Assembly (NCBI GenBank): GCA_009377585.1
Contig: WHTS01000024.1
Location: 1 to 64,000, forward strand
Length of the DNA stretch: 64,000 bases
Direction: 5' to 3'
From: Betaproteobacteria bacterium
GTDB lineage: Bacteria; Pseudomonadota; Gammaproteobacteria; Burkholderiales; WYBJ01
In this document: positions 46,363-55,753 of the stretch, piece by piece
Layout: every line of letters starts with the position of its first letter
Position numbering within the stretch: position 1 is the stretch's first letter
Notes under the pieces: generated by a model
The model's database searches: none
The model's input: the letters and a program-made list of their open reading frames with translations, nothing else
Told to the model about the DNA's origin: nothing
Position numbers and translations under genes: made by a program

Positions 46363-47853
46363 TCAACCGCCCTTCACCGAGGGCAGCTTCGATACCAGTC
46401 GCAGCGAGACCGTGAGCCCCTCGAGCTGATAGTGGGGCCGCAGGAAGAATTTCGAGTTGTAATAGCCCGGATTGCCCTCCACCTCTTCCACGATGACTTC
46501 GGCGGCCGCCAGCGGCTTCTGCGCCTTGGTGGTCTCGCTCGAATTGGCCGGATCGCCGTCGACGTACTGGTTGATCCAGTTGCTCAGCCAGCGCTCCATG
46601 TCGGAGCGCTCCTTGAACGAGCCGATCTTGTCGCGCACCATGCACTTCAGGTAGTGGGCGAAGCGGCAGGTGGCGAACAGATAAGGCAGGCGCGCCGCCA
46701 GATTGGCGTTCGCCGTTGCATCCGGATCGGAATATTCGGCGGGCTTCTGCAACGACTGCGCGCCGATGAAGGCCGCGAAATCGGAGTTCTTGCGATGGAT
46801 GAGCGGCATGAAGCCGTTCTTCGCCAGCTCCGCTTCGCGCCGGTCGCTGATCGCGATTTCCGTCGGGCACTTCATGTCGACGCCGCCATCGTCGGTGGGG
46901 AAGGTGTGGCAGGGCAGGTTCTCGACCGCACCGCCCGATTCCACGCCGCGGATGCGGGTGCACCAGCCGTACATCTTGAAGGCCCGGTTGATGTTCACCG
47001 CCATGGCGTAGGCCGCATTGGTCCAGGTGTAGCGATCGTGCTGCGAGCCTTCCACGTCCTCTTCGAAGTTGAACTCCTCGACCGGGTTGGTCTTCGCTCC
47101 GTAGGGCGTGCGCGACAGGAACCTCGGCATGGCGAGCCCGATGTAGCGCGCATCCTCCGAGTCGCGCAGCGAGCGCCACGGTGCGTACTCGGGCGAGCTG
47201 AAGATCTTCGTCAGGTCGCGCGGGTTGGCCAGCTCGCGCCACGATTCCATCTGCATGACGGTGGGCGAGGACCCGGCGATGAACGGCGAGTGCGACGCCG
47301 CGCACACCTTGGCCATCTCGCCGAGCAGCTCGACGTCGGGCGGCGTATGGTCGAAGTGGTAGTCGCCGACGAAACAGCCGAACGGCTCGCCGCCGAACTG
47401 CCCGAATTCCTCTTCGTAGGTTTTCTTGAAGATCGGGCTTTGATCCCAGGCCGTGCCCTTGTAGCGCTTGAGCGTGCGCCCCAATTCCGCCTTGGAGATG
47501 TTCATCACGCGGATCTTCAACTGCTCGTCGGTCTCGGTATTGTTGACGAGGTAGTTGAGTCCGCGCCATGCGCCTTCCAGCTTCTGGAAGTCCTCGTTAT
47601 GGATGATCATGTTGATCTGCTCGGTCAGCTTCTTGTCGATCGCCGCAATGATCGCTTCGATCGACTTGATCGCGTCGCTGGAGACGAGCTTGGTGTCGAC
47701 CAGGGCCTGCGCGGCGAGGGTGCGAACCGCGCTCTCGACCGCATCCTTGGCCTGATCGGTCCTGGGCTTGAATTCCTTGTTGAGCAGCGCGGAGAACTCG
47801 TCCAGCTGCGCTTCGCCGGTTGTCGCCTGGGTCTGGGTCTGAGCTTCAGCCAT
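46363..47853 (-). CDS. tssC: T6SS sheath large subunit TssC (VipB)
   Basis: A 496-residue sheath protein. It has the N-terminal helical region (VRTLAAQALVDTKLVSSDAI), the conserved AWRGLNYLVNNTETDEQLKI and FGCFVGDYHFDH segments, and a CHTFPTDDGG loop. It starts 39 bp after tssB; GAAGGTGG lies near the ATG. Together with TssB it forms the contractile sheath removed by ClpV. It is followed by hcp. Typical length and gene position for the family. Confidence 0.96.
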   Translation of the reverse strand: MAEAQTQTQATTGEAQLDEFSALLNKEFKPRTDQAKDAVESAVRTLAAQALVDTKLVSSDAIKSIEAIIAAIDKKLTEQINMIIHNEDFQKLEGAWRGLNYLVNNTETDEQLKIRVMNISKAELGRTLKRYKGTAWDQSPIFKKTYEEEFGQFGGEPFGCFVGDYHFDHTPPDVELLGEMAKVCAASHSPFIAGSSPTVMQMESWRELANPRDLTKIFSSPEYAPWRSLRDSEDARYIGLAMPRFLSRTPYGAKTNPVEEFNFEEDVEGSQHDRYTWTNAAYAMAVNINRAFKMYGWCTRIRGVESGGAVENLPCHTFPTDDGGVDMKCPTEIAISDRREAELAKNGFMPLIHRKNSDFAAFIGAQSLQKPAEYSDPDATANANLAARLPYLFATCRFAHYLKCMVRDKIGSFKERSDMERWLSNWINQYVDGDPANSSETTKAQKPLAAAEVIVEEVEGNPGYYNSKFFLRPHYQLEGLTVSLRLVSKLPSVKGG

Positions 47854-47892
47854 ATGCCACCTTCGAGAATGAGTTCATTGTTGAGCCGTGCA

Positions 47893-48402
47893 CTAGGCCT
47901 GGCCGCTCTCTTCGGGCTTGGGCGCTTGAGCAAGCGACTGCAGCAGCGCGGGGTCGTGCAACACCTTGGCGATGAGCTCCTCGGCACCGGTCTTGCCGTC
48001 CATGTACGTGAGCAGATTGGCAAGCTCGTTGCGCGCCTGCAGCAGCTTGTTGAGCGCATCGACCTTCTTCGCCACCGCCGCCGGCGAGAAATCGTCCATG
48101 CTCTCGAAGGTGATGTCGACGCTGATGTTGCCCTCGCCGGTGAGGGTGTTGGGCACCTGGAAGGCGACCCTGGGCTTCATCGACTTCAGCCGCTCGTCGA
48201 AGTTGTCGACGTCGATCGCGAGAAACTTGCGGTCCGCCACCGGCGGCAGCGGCTCGGTGGGCTTCCCCGAGAGATCCGACATGACGCCCATGACAAACGG
48301 CAACTGGACCTTCTTCTCCGCACCATAGAGCTCCACGTCGTACTCGATCTGCACGCGCGGCGCACGATTGCGGGCAATGAACTTCTGGCTGCTCTGGGCC
48401 AT
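47893..48402 (-). CDS. tssB: T6SS sheath small subunit TssB (VipA)
   Basis: A 169-residue sheath subunit. It begins MAQSSQKFIARNRAPRVQIE and carries the family core ELYGAEKKVQLPFVMGVMSD and KFLAIDVDNFDERLKSMKPR, with the C-terminal helix LLQSLAQAPKPEESGQA available for ClpV or TagJ binding. A strong AAGGAG precedes the ATG. It is directly upstream of tssC. Confidence 0.96.
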   Translation of the reverse strand: MAQSSQKFIARNRAPRVQIEYDVELYGAEKKVQLPFVMGVMSDLSGKPTEPLPPVADRKFLAIDVDNFDERLKSMKPRVAFQVPNTLTGEGNISVDITFESMDDFSPAAVAKKVDALNKLLQARNELANLLTYMDGKTGAEELIAKVLHDPALLQSLAQAPKPEESGQA

Positions 48403-48494
48403 GGCCTGTCTCCTTGTTGCAAAAGTATGACGACTGCTGTTGCGTGGCCGCGCCGGGTTTTCACCGCGCTTTCACCGTTCTTGCGGCCGGCGCG

Positions 48495-49541
48495 CTATTC
48501 CTGCGAAGCCCCTTGCTCGGTGCCGGCGAGCTTCTCGATCTGTCCGAAGGCATCGGGGGCCAGGTCCTGAATGATGTCGATGAAGCTGCGATCGAGCAGG
48601 CGGCGCGCACGCCGGATGAGCAGCGGCGCGGGATTGCTCGGCTCCACCTTTTCCAGGTATTCGCACACCTGCTCGAGCACGCGCTTCACGTCCTCGCGGC
48701 TGCGCAACGCACCCAGGCCCGGACCCGCGCCACCCGCCCCGGCCTGCGGCCCCGAGCTCATGACATCCGCATCGCCGGCTCCTGCGCCGGATTCGGCTCG
48801 CTCGACTCCGGTTTCCAGGAACGCGATGCCATGAGCGAGGGTGGTGTCGAGCTTTTCGATGTCCGGGCTTTGGCCACCGGATGCGCGGCTGCGGAAGATG
48901 GCTTCGACGGCGCGCAGATCCTCGCGCACCTTCTGCAGAATGCCGAGGCGCGACCCGGCCTCGGCCGAACCCGCCTCGCGCAACGCCGCCTTCAGCAGAT
49001 CGAGCGACGGCGCGGTTGCATTCTCCGCCGCCGTGGCGCGCTCCTCGGCGACATCCAGGTCGCGGAAGGTGAAGCTTCCGACCGAGCGCGCCTCCACCAG
49101 GGCGGTCTTGCGCAACAGGCCGAGCAGACCGAGCGGATCGTCGATGGCTGCGAGCGCGTTGATGCGGAACACCGGGTCGTAGTCCTCCTCCGCTTCCAGC
49201 TTGGGGTGGACCTCGTCCCAACATTGCTCCAGCAGCGCGCGCATCAGCTGCATGCCCGCCTGCAATCCGGCGATGCCGGAAAGCGCGGTCTCCGCTTTGG
49301 CGAGCTGTACGGCGACGCGCAAATCCTTCGTTCGCGCGAACAGCGCGACGGCAAGCTCACGCACCGTTCTCCATTCGGGCTCCTCTGCCGGGATGAGCTC
49401 CCCGCCCGAGTAACGTTCTTCCTTGCCCGCGCCCGCGCGCTCCAGCTCGGAGAAGCCTGCGTCGTATTCGAGGTTGTCGCCAGCCGGAGCTTCCGCGCTT
49501 ACCGGAGCAAGCAGCTGTTCGATATCTCCGTCTGAGAGCAC
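48495..49541 (-). CDS. tssA: T6SS assembly protein TssA (ImpA family)
   Basis: A 348-residue TssA that links baseplate and growing tail. It opens MLSDGDIEQLLAPVSAEAPA from a GTG codon and contains the ImpA-N motif region (EEPEWRTVRELAVALFARTK, EQCWDEVHPKLEAEEDYDPV). The length and short C-terminal domain (REDVKRVLEQVCEYLEKVEP) are like HSI-I TssA1 rather than the longer TssA2-type. It follows tagF with a 130-bp gap and precedes tssB by 92 bp. Confidence 0.93.
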   Translation of the reverse strand: MLSDGDIEQLLAPVSAEAPAGDNLEYDAGFSELERAGAGKEERYSGGELIPAEEPEWRTVRELAVALFARTKDLRVAVQLAKAETALSGIAGLQAGMQLMRALLEQCWDEVHPKLEAEEDYDPVFRINALAAIDDPLGLLGLLRKTALVEARSVGSFTFRDLDVAEERATAAENATAPSLDLLKAALREAGSAEAGSRLGILQKVREDLRAVEAIFRSRASGGQSPDIEKLDTTLAHGIAFLETGVERAESGAGAGDADVMSSGPQAGAGGAGPGLGALRSREDVKRVLEQVCEYLEKVEPSNPAPLLIRRARRLLDRSFIDIIQDLAPDAFGQIEKLAGTEQGASQE

Positions 49542-49671
49542 TACGTCGGCCGTCCCTGATCATTCTGCCGACATGCCACAGCGCACGCTTGCCACGGCAG
49601 CAGAGTCGAACAAGTGTACGCCCGGCAAAATGGGGCCGCAAGGCAATAAGACTCGGTCCGCGCCTTCGATT

Positions 49672-50436
49672 TCATACGGGAATCTGCGCGTCCGAGCGCG
49701 CCGAAGGCCAGCCGTGCGCGGCCCAGCGGCCGTCGAACAACGCTTGCGACAGCGCGGACGGCGGCAAGCTCCGCGTCACGAGCACGACACGCTCCACGTC
49801 GCCCGGGTTGGCGTTGAACCATACGCAATGATCGTGGCCCACGCTCACCTGATCCTCGCGCAATGCGTTGCCAACGTTCACGAGGCCACTCCCGTTCGGG
49901 CAACCCACTTTCAGCGCGCTCACTTCGCGCGCGGCAATCGGCAAGGTGTCCTCGGCACTGTCCGCGTGCACGATCGCGTGCGCCGGAAACGCGACCGCGG
50001 ACAACTGCCGCTCCATGCCGTCCACGGTGATCTGGTTGTCGAACGCCAGTGCGGCAATGCGCTCGATCGCCTCGTACCACGCACTGGCGCGGACCATGGT
50101 GTCGAGCACTTCCACATCGCTCGGCAATTCGGCCGCCACGGTGAGTGGAAAATAACGCCCGACGCGATCCACGCTCGGTTGCACCAGGCCGGCCCACGCC
50201 GGCGCACCGCAGGTGCCGGGCGCGAGCAGAAAGCGCCACACCGGTGCATCGCGATACAGGCGCTCCCAATCCGCAGCGAGCGCCGTGCGGCAATGGGTCA
50301 GACAGTGTTGCAGCCACTCGTCCCAGTGCTGCACGAACACGTGCGCGACCCGGCGGCTGACGAAATCGCCCTGATCGGGCATCTTGCCGTAGAAGCCGGT
50401 TTGGCCGCGATCCTGCATGCTCAACTCCCGGGGCAT
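49672..50436 (-). CDS. tagF: T6SS post-translational repressor TagF
   Basis: A 254-residue TagF-N domain protein. It contains GFYGKMPDQGDFVSRRVAHV and HWDEWLQHCLTHCRTAL, then DAPVWRFLLAPGTCGAPAWA and DRVGRYFPLTVAAELP, all characteristic. In P. aeruginosa TagF binds the FHA protein and blocks T6SS assembly independently of the phosphatase. A GGAGGAATTCCG precedes the ATG at 50436, which overlaps the tssM end by 16 bp, so translation is coupled. In some species TagF is fused to the PppA phosphatase; here it is not, and no phosphatase gene is adjacent. Confidence 0.93.
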   Translation of the reverse strand: MPRELSMQDRGQTGFYGKMPDQGDFVSRRVAHVFVQHWDEWLQHCLTHCRTALAADWERLYRDAPVWRFLLAPGTCGAPAWAGLVQPSVDRVGRYFPLTVAAELPSDVEVLDTMVRASAWYEAIERIAALAFDNQITVDGMERQLSAVAFPAHAIVHADSAEDTLPIAAREVSALKVGCPNGSGLVNVGNALREDQVSVGHDHCVWFNANPGDVERVVLVTRSLPPSALSQALFDGRWAAHGWPSARSDAQIPV

Positions 50437-53400
50437 CGGAATTCCTCCAATGCGCGCAGGCGAAACGGGTTGTAGATGCTGGTCGCGCGCAATTCATAAG
50501 TGACCGGAGCCCCGCCGAAGTTGTAGGCCAGCTGCAGACGGTCGGGCTGTGCGCCGACCTGCGGGTTGCCGCGATCGATCAACCGGAACAGCGCCCAGGT
50601 GCCTTCCAGCGTGAGCGCCGCGCCGCTCGGATAGGCTTGCAGGCGCACCGTTCCGCCGGGGCGCTGGCTCGGCCAGCCGATCTTCACCGCGATGGCGGCG
50701 ATGCGATCGAAGCGCATCACCTGGTTGTCGATCTCGAGCGTGACGTGGCTCACGCGCTCGTCCATCGACAGCACGCGCAGATCGGCTGCGGCGGCGGGCA
50801 TCTTCGAACCCGGCCGGAAGAACGCGTCGCGAATGATCGCCGCGCGCTGGAACTGAGCGATGACGCCGGCGGGGACCTGCACGCCTTCGCGCCCGCGGCT
50901 GCGCCAGGTCGCCCCCGAGGTGTCGACGTACTGCGCGACCTGGCTCTTGAACACCTCGTCGAGATCCCCGCCGGGGCCGAACACGCGGCTGAAATCGTCC
51001 ACGGTGACTTCGTTGGCGGCCTGCTTGTTGAACGGGTAGCGGCCCGCGATCGCCTTGCGACAGAAGTCCGACGCCGCCATGATCGACTTCATCACGCTCT
51101 CGCGGCTCGCCCGGTCGCCCTGCGACAATCCCGCCTGTGCCGCGCCGCGCAGCGCCTCGCGCACGGGCGAGGGCAACTGCGATGCGTCGCCTTCGAGCTC
51201 GCGCGCTGCAAGCGGCGGCTTCACCGGCTCGCCGCGGCGCTCGGACTCCTCCATCGCCACCAGCTGGCTGTAGTATTCGCGCAGCTTCGCGATCACCTGG
51301 TCGATCTGCGACGGCGCGCCTTCCTTGCCCTCCGCAAGCGCCCGCAGCTCGCGGAAATGATCGTCGACGATCGCCTCGGGCCGCTCTCGCGCGCCGGTGT
51401 CGATCTTGGTCGCGGATCCCAGAATGCCGGAGAGCGCCTTCTTGGTGGAATCCACGACGCTGTCCGTGATCGCCTGGGTGGCGGCCGACTTGACCGAACC
51501 GTCGCCCTCGGAGAGCGAGACTTGCTTGGCAGCCGCGACCACCAGCCGGCGCAGCGGCGAATCCGATCCCGACAGGGTGCGGACCAGCGCAACGGTCTGC
51601 GACAGATTCTGCGGCCGCTTCAAGCGGATGTCGCTCAGGAACTCGTCCCAGGTGCGGATGTAGTCTTCGAGGTAGCGGCGGCGCACTTCCTCCAGCGCCT
51701 GGGGCGACTCGGCGACCGCGGCGACTGCGCTCTTGCGCCCGAGCACCCACGATTCCTCCTGGGCCAGGCGCTGCGTGGTGCGCGCGGCCGCGGGCTTGAA
51801 CGCCTTGTAGTAGCCGTTCAAGGTGAAAAAGCCCGGCACGCCCTGCGTCAACGGCGCGCCGGAGCGGCGCTCGAACACCTGCGCTGCGCTCGGCCCGGCC
51901 GCGTCGCTCAACGAGAACGCCGCGATATCGCTGTACTCGGCTTCCTGGCGCAGGCGGAAATAGATCCGGTCGGTGAGCGAAGCGCGTGCGAGCTTCTCGC
52001 GCGCGTCGGCCACGAGCTGCGTTTCCTGCGCACGCGTCATGTCGAGCGGCCGATTCGCGAGCGCTGCGCGCAGATGTCCCTGCAGGCTCTGCGCGAGCTG
52101 GCCGCCGTCGCCGGTCGGCAGATTGCGCTCCCAATCGAGCGCCAGCAGTGCCTCGAGCCCTTTCGGATCGAGCACCTTGTCCGAATAGAGCATCAGGTAC
52201 GCCTTGAGAAACTCGTACAGGCCGACCGGATTGGGCACCTCGCGGATGAGCTGCTCGAGCCGCAGCGCGATGCGCGGCAGGAAAGCATCGCGCAGCGCGC
52301 TGTCATAGGCGCGCCGCGCCTGCGAGCCCAGCTTCTCGCCCTGGTACAGGCCGAAGCCGAGCGACCACGGCACGTCGTGCTTGGGATCCGAATAAGGCTC
52401 GCCCAGCGTTCTCATGTCCGACAGGAGCGCGGAAACCGCGGGCAGGTCGCCGGTCTGGGGCGGCGGCAGCGACTCGATCTTTGCCTGCACCGCCTTGGTC
52501 TTGTCTTCGAGCTCGGCGATCAGCTGCTGATTGCCGAAGTAGCTCGTGCCCCACAGCGCCAGCAGGCCGATGCATAAAAGCGCGAGCACCGCGTAGCCGC
52601 CGTACAGCAGCAGGCGCAAGCGCCGCTCGAGCGCCGCATTGGCGCCCACGAGCCCGGCTTCGGGGAAAATCACTTCTTTCAGCAGCGCGGTCAGGAAGTA
52701 GCTGCGGCCGCTCGACACCGACGGCGGCAGAATCTTGCGTTCGAGCCGGAAGCTTCGCGCCAGCGTTCCGAGCACGCGGTCGATCGGGCTGCCTTCCTGC
52801 GTGCCGCTGGTGAAGTAGATGCCGCGCAGCATCGGCTGCTCGGCGTAGCGCGTGCCGGAGAACACCGCGGAGACGAATTCCTCCAGCATCGGTTTGATGC
52901 CACCGAACTGCTGCGGAAAGTTATAGATGAGCGCGCGGCGCTGCTGGTCGCGCTCCTGCTGCAGGCGATCGACCACCAGGCCGTTCAAGCGCTCGTCGAG
53001 CGCCTGGAACTCGGTTCCGAACTGCGCCGCGTAGTTGACACTCGCGGTGGCATCCGGCGTGTGCGGGAAAGTCATGCCCCAGACCTGCGCGCGCTCCTCG
53101 CGCCCGTACTGGGCGAAGAACTCGTTGAAGCCAGCGAGCAGGTCGCACTTGGTCACCATGACGTACAGCGGGAAGCGCACGCCAAGCCGCGAATACAGCT
53201 CGAGCACGCGCAGCCGCACGGCATCGATATAGCGCATGCGCTCGGGCTCGCTCCAGGCGAGCAGATCGGACACGCTGACGGTGATGATGGCGCCGTTGAG
53301 CGGGCGCCGCGGCCGGTGCTTCTTCAGCAGGTCGAGGAAGCCGAGCCACGCGGCGGCATCGGCCTTCTGCTCGCTTTCCTGGGTGGTGTAGCGCCCGGCG

Positions 53401-53951
53401 GTATCGAGCAGGACGGCTTCGTCGGTGAACCACCAGTCGCAGTTGCGCGTGCCACCCACGCCTTTGACCGAGTGCCCCTCGGCGCCTTCCTCCACCGCGA
53501 AGCGCAGGCCCGAGTTGACCAGGGCCGTGGTCTTGCCCGAGCCCGGCGCGCCGATGAAGACGTACCAGGGCAGCTGGTACAGGAACTGGGACTCGCCGCT
53601 GCGTCCGGTGAACTTCGCTTTCTTCAAGGTGACGGCGGCCTGCTCGAAGCGGCTGCGCAGCAACGCCACCTCTTCGGCGGACTTCGCGGCCGATGGATCG
53701 GGCGCATCTCCGCCGCCCGCAATGCCGTCGAGCAGTTTCCTGTTCGCTTGCCGCGCCGCCAGCAGGCGCCCGAGCTCGATGCCGAGCCAGACGCCGGCCA
53801 CGGCGATGATGACGATCAAGCGCACGCTGGCGCGTTCCAGCGGGCGCGCATCGAAGATCGCGATCGCCGGCCCGATGAACCACACCACCAGCGCGATCGC
53901 CAGCACCATGAGGGTGCCGAGGAACCACCGATTCTTGATCAGCTTGCGCAT
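50421..53951 (-). CDS. tssM: T6SS membrane complex protein TssM (IcmF)
   Basis: A 1176-residue inner-membrane protein that spans to the periplasm and bridges to the outer membrane. TM helices lie at about 9-30 and 42-63, and a third near 440-465 (YAVLALLCIGLLALW). The cytoplasmic NTPase domain retains Walker A GAPGSGKT at residues 134-141. The large periplasmic region and C-terminal domain (RAIPFNK-like: KAIAGRYPFNKQA, VTYELRATSIYNP) complete the IcmF layout. Its partner TssJ, normally bound by the TssM C-terminus, is not encoded in this locus. The spacer to tssL contains a 24-bp minisatellite. Confidence 0.95.
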   Translation of the reverse strand: MRKLIKNRWFLGTLMVLAIALVVWFIGPAIAIFDARPLERASVRLIVIIAVAGVWLGIELGRLLAARQANRKLLDGIAGGGDAPDPSAAKSAEEVALLRSRFEQAAVTLKKAKFTGRSGESQFLYQLPWYVFIGAPGSGKTTALVNSGLRFAVEEGAEGHSVKGVGGTRNCDWWFTDEAVLLDTAGRYTTQESEQKADAAAWLGFLDLLKKHRPRRPLNGAIITVSVSDLLAWSEPERMRYIDAVRLRVLELYSRLGVRFPLYVMVTKCDLLAGFNEFFAQYGREERAQVWGMTFPHTPDATASVNYAAQFGTEFQALDERLNGLVVDRLQQERDQQRRALIYNFPQQFGGIKPMLEEFVSAVFSGTRYAEQPMLRGIYFTSGTQEGSPIDRVLGTLARSFRLERKILPPSVSSGRSYFLTALLKEVIFPEAGLVGANAALERRLRLLLYGGYAVLALLCIGLLALWGTSYFGNQQLIAELEDKTKAVQAKIESLPPPQTGDLPAVSALLSDMRTLGEPYSDPKHDVPWSLGFGLYQGEKLGSQARRAYDSALRDAFLPRIALRLEQLIREVPNPVGLYEFLKAYLMLYSDKVLDPKGLEALLALDWERNLPTGDGGQLAQSLQGHLRAALANRPLDMTRAQETQLVADAREKLARASLTDRIYFRLRQEAEYSDIAAFSLSDAAGPSAAQVFERRSGAPLTQGVPGFFTLNGYYKAFKPAAARTTQRLAQEESWVLGRKSAVAAVAESPQALEEVRRRYLEDYIRTWDEFLSDIRLKRPQNLSQTVALVRTLSGSDSPLRRLVVAAAKQVSLSEGDGSVKSAATQAITDSVVDSTKKALSGILGSATKIDTGARERPEAIVDDHFRELRALAEGKEGAPSQIDQVIAKLREYYSQLVAMEESERRGEPVKPPLAARELEGDASQLPSPVREALRGAAQAGLSQGDRASRESVMKSIMAASDFCRKAIAGRYPFNKQAANEVTVDDFSRVFGPGGDLDEVFKSQVAQYVDTSGATWRSRGREGVQVPAGVIAQFQRAAIIRDAFFRPGSKMPAAAADLRVLSMDERVSHVTLEIDNQVMRFDRIAAIAVKIGWPSQRPGGTVRLQAYPSGAALTLEGTWALFRLIDRGNPQVGAQPDRLQLAYNFGGAPVTYELRATSIYNPFRLRALEEFRCPGS

Positions 53952-54026
53952 GGAATGCCACTACCGGGGCGCGCAGCCCTGCGCCCGGATCTATCACAAG
54001 GACTGCCCCGACCGGGGTCGCAGGCG

Positions 54027-54184
54027 CTGCGAGCCGCAACTGCAGCCCTGCTGCGAGCCGCAACTGCAGCCCTGCTGCGAGCCGCAACTGCAGCCCTGCT
54101 GCAGACCGCAACTGCAGCCCTGCTGCAGACCGCAACTGCAGCCCTGCTGCGCGCCGAACCTGCAGCCCTGCTGCGAGTCGCAAA
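54027..54184. repeat. 24-bp tandem repeat (6.5 copies) between tssL and tssM
   Basis: Unit CTGCGAGCCGCAACTGCAGC plus CCTG, 24 bp, repeated from 54027: units 1-3 are identical, units 4-5 share GCAGACC in place of GCGAGCC, unit 6 (GCGCGCCGAACC) is more changed, and a half unit ends at 54184. It sits in the 244-bp spacer between the tssL stop (54196) and the tssM start (53951). There is no spacer diversity, so this is not a CRISPR array. Confidence 0.95.
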
Positions 54185-54195
54185 GAATGAACGCC

Positions 54196-55497
54196 TCATT
54201 GTTCGGCCACTTTGAGAATGATCTCCACCCGCCGGTTGAGCGCGCGGTTGGCCGGCGTGTCGTTGGGAGCGATGGGCTCGGAATCGGCTCGGCCCTCCGC
54301 CTTCATGCGGCCGGGATCGGTTACCGTCTTGTTCATCAGCTGCAGCACCGAGGTGGCGCGCTCCTGCGACAAGTGCCAGTTCGACGGGAAGCGGACAGAG
54401 TGGATCGGCTGGCTGTCGGTGTGCCCGGTGATGACCACCTGCCCCGGAACTTCGTTGAGCGCCTGGCTGATCCGGCGCAGCAGCCCCTCGGCCTTGGGCT
54501 CGACCGAGGCGGCGCCGGAATCGAACAGGCCGTCGCCGCGGATGCGCACGAGGCTGGTCGTTTCCGTTTCGATCACTTCCACCAGGCCCTGCTTGATCTC
54601 CTCGGCGAGGAAGCGGCTCAGCCGCGGCGGCACCGGCTTCGGCACCACCGTGACCTGCGGCGCGGGCGGCGCCGGCGCCTTCAATGCGGCCAAGGCCGAG
54701 AACGCCGCGTCGGAGCGCTGGTTGATGCTCAGGCTCAACCAGAAGAACACGCCCGCCAGCACCAGTGCGGCTACCGCAGCCGATACCCACAGCGGCAGGA
54801 ACCGGACGGTGCGCCCGATGCTCGTCTGCAGCCCTTTCCAATGCACCGACAGCGCGCTCTCCGCACCCCCGCGGCTACGCCGGATCATGTTGTAGAGCCG
54901 CTCGCGCACTTCCTCGAGCTGCGCTCTGCCGTTGTCGGCGACGCGATAGCGGCCCTCGAACCCGAGCGCGAGGCACACGTACATCAGTTCCAGCAGCGCG
55001 AGGTGCCTCGCGGGATCCTCGGCCATCTTGCCGAGCAGCAGGAAGAACTTCTCGCCACCCCAGGTCTCGCGATAGAGCGTGACCAGCAGGCTCATGCGCG
55101 CCCATTGCCCGGTATGCCCCCAGGGCGTGAGCGAGATCGATTCGTCGACCAGCGTGCACAGCGCGTACTTCGCGGCCTGGATGTGCTCCTCCGGCAACGC
55201 GTGCGCGCGCGCGGATTTTTCGAACTCGCTCACCTGTCGCAGCAACAATTCGCGCAAGCCGTTCACGTCGGAATAGGACACCGACGAGCGCAGCTGCGGG
55301 ACGAGCGAAAGGATCGGGTTCGCGGCCGCCACCAGCGCATTGATGCCCGCCAGCGCGGCGAGATCCATGGTGTGCGATTCGGCCGCCTCGACGGTGGCCT
55401 CGGTCTGCAGCGCGGAGCGCTGGAAGACCTTGCGCCCTTGCGGTTTCGCGATGATGGTCGCGTCCGAATCTTCGTTCGGCAGGCTGGCCTCGGTCAC
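54196..55497 (-). CDS. tssL: T6SS membrane protein TssL (DotU) with C-terminal OmpA-like domain
   Basis: A 433-residue extended TssL. The DotU domain (about 45-230) contains AALAGINALVAAANPILSLV and ALCTLVDESISLTPWGHTGQ. A single TM helix (about 234-258) anchors it in the inner membrane. The periplasmic C-terminus is an OmpA-like peptidoglycan-binding domain (VVITGHTDSQPIHS, LSQERATSVLQLM, NRRVEIILKV), which could substitute for a separate TagL. It starts at GTG (55497). It lies between tssK and tssM; the upstream 256-bp spacer holds the second four-hairpin repeat. Confidence 0.94.
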   Translation of the reverse strand: MTEASLPNEDSDATIIAKPQGRKVFQRSALQTEATVEAAESHTMDLAALAGINALVAAANPILSLVPQLRSSVSYSDVNGLRELLLRQVSEFEKSARAHALPEEHIQAAKYALCTLVDESISLTPWGHTGQWARMSLLVTLYRETWGGEKFFLLLGKMAEDPARHLALLELMYVCLALGFEGRYRVADNGRAQLEEVRERLYNMIRRSRGGAESALSVHWKGLQTSIGRTVRFLPLWVSAAVAALVLAGVFFWLSLSINQRSDAAFSALAALKAPAPPAPQVTVVPKPVPPRLSRFLAEEIKQGLVEVIETETTSLVRIRGDGLFDSGAASVEPKAEGLLRRISQALNEVPGQVVITGHTDSQPIHSVRFPSNWHLSQERATSVLQLMNKTVTDPGRMKAEGRADSEPIAPNDTPANRALNRRVEIILKVAEQ

Positions 55498-55527
55498 TGC
55501 GCGCCCCGCTTGTCAGCGCCCATATGC

Positions 55528-55707
55528 TTGTCTTCCCTCTCCCTTCGGGAGAGGGATCGAGGGTGAGGGACATGCGTCGTGCTCACGACTTCCCTCCCTT
55601 GCAGGGCGCGCATCGGCATGCAGGCCGATGCCGTTCGGCCGGCGCGGACCATGGTCCGCGAATTCCCGGCCTCATCCCCCAGCCCCTCTCCCAGGAGGAG
55701 AGGGGAG
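55528..55707. repeat. Four-hairpin composite repeat, copy B (tssK-tssL spacer)
   Basis: About 180 bp homologous to 40727-40909 in the same order and orientation: CCCTCTCCC-type hairpin, GCATCGGC...GCCGATGC inverted repeat, perfect CGCGGACCATGGTCCGCG palindrome, and a decayed final CCCCTCTCCC hairpin. The 256-bp spacer holds no gene. Confidence 0.9.
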
Positions 55708-55753
55708 CGACCCATCATCCACCACGTAACAATCGAAGGTCGCATCTTGCCCA

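Noticed and set aside
46432-48570. 712-codon plus-strand frame
   Set aside because: Antisense to tssC and tssB; same explanation.
54027-54184. CRISPR array
   Set aside because: Units are directly adjacent 24-bp repeats with no unique spacers and no cas genes nearby; it is a minisatellite.
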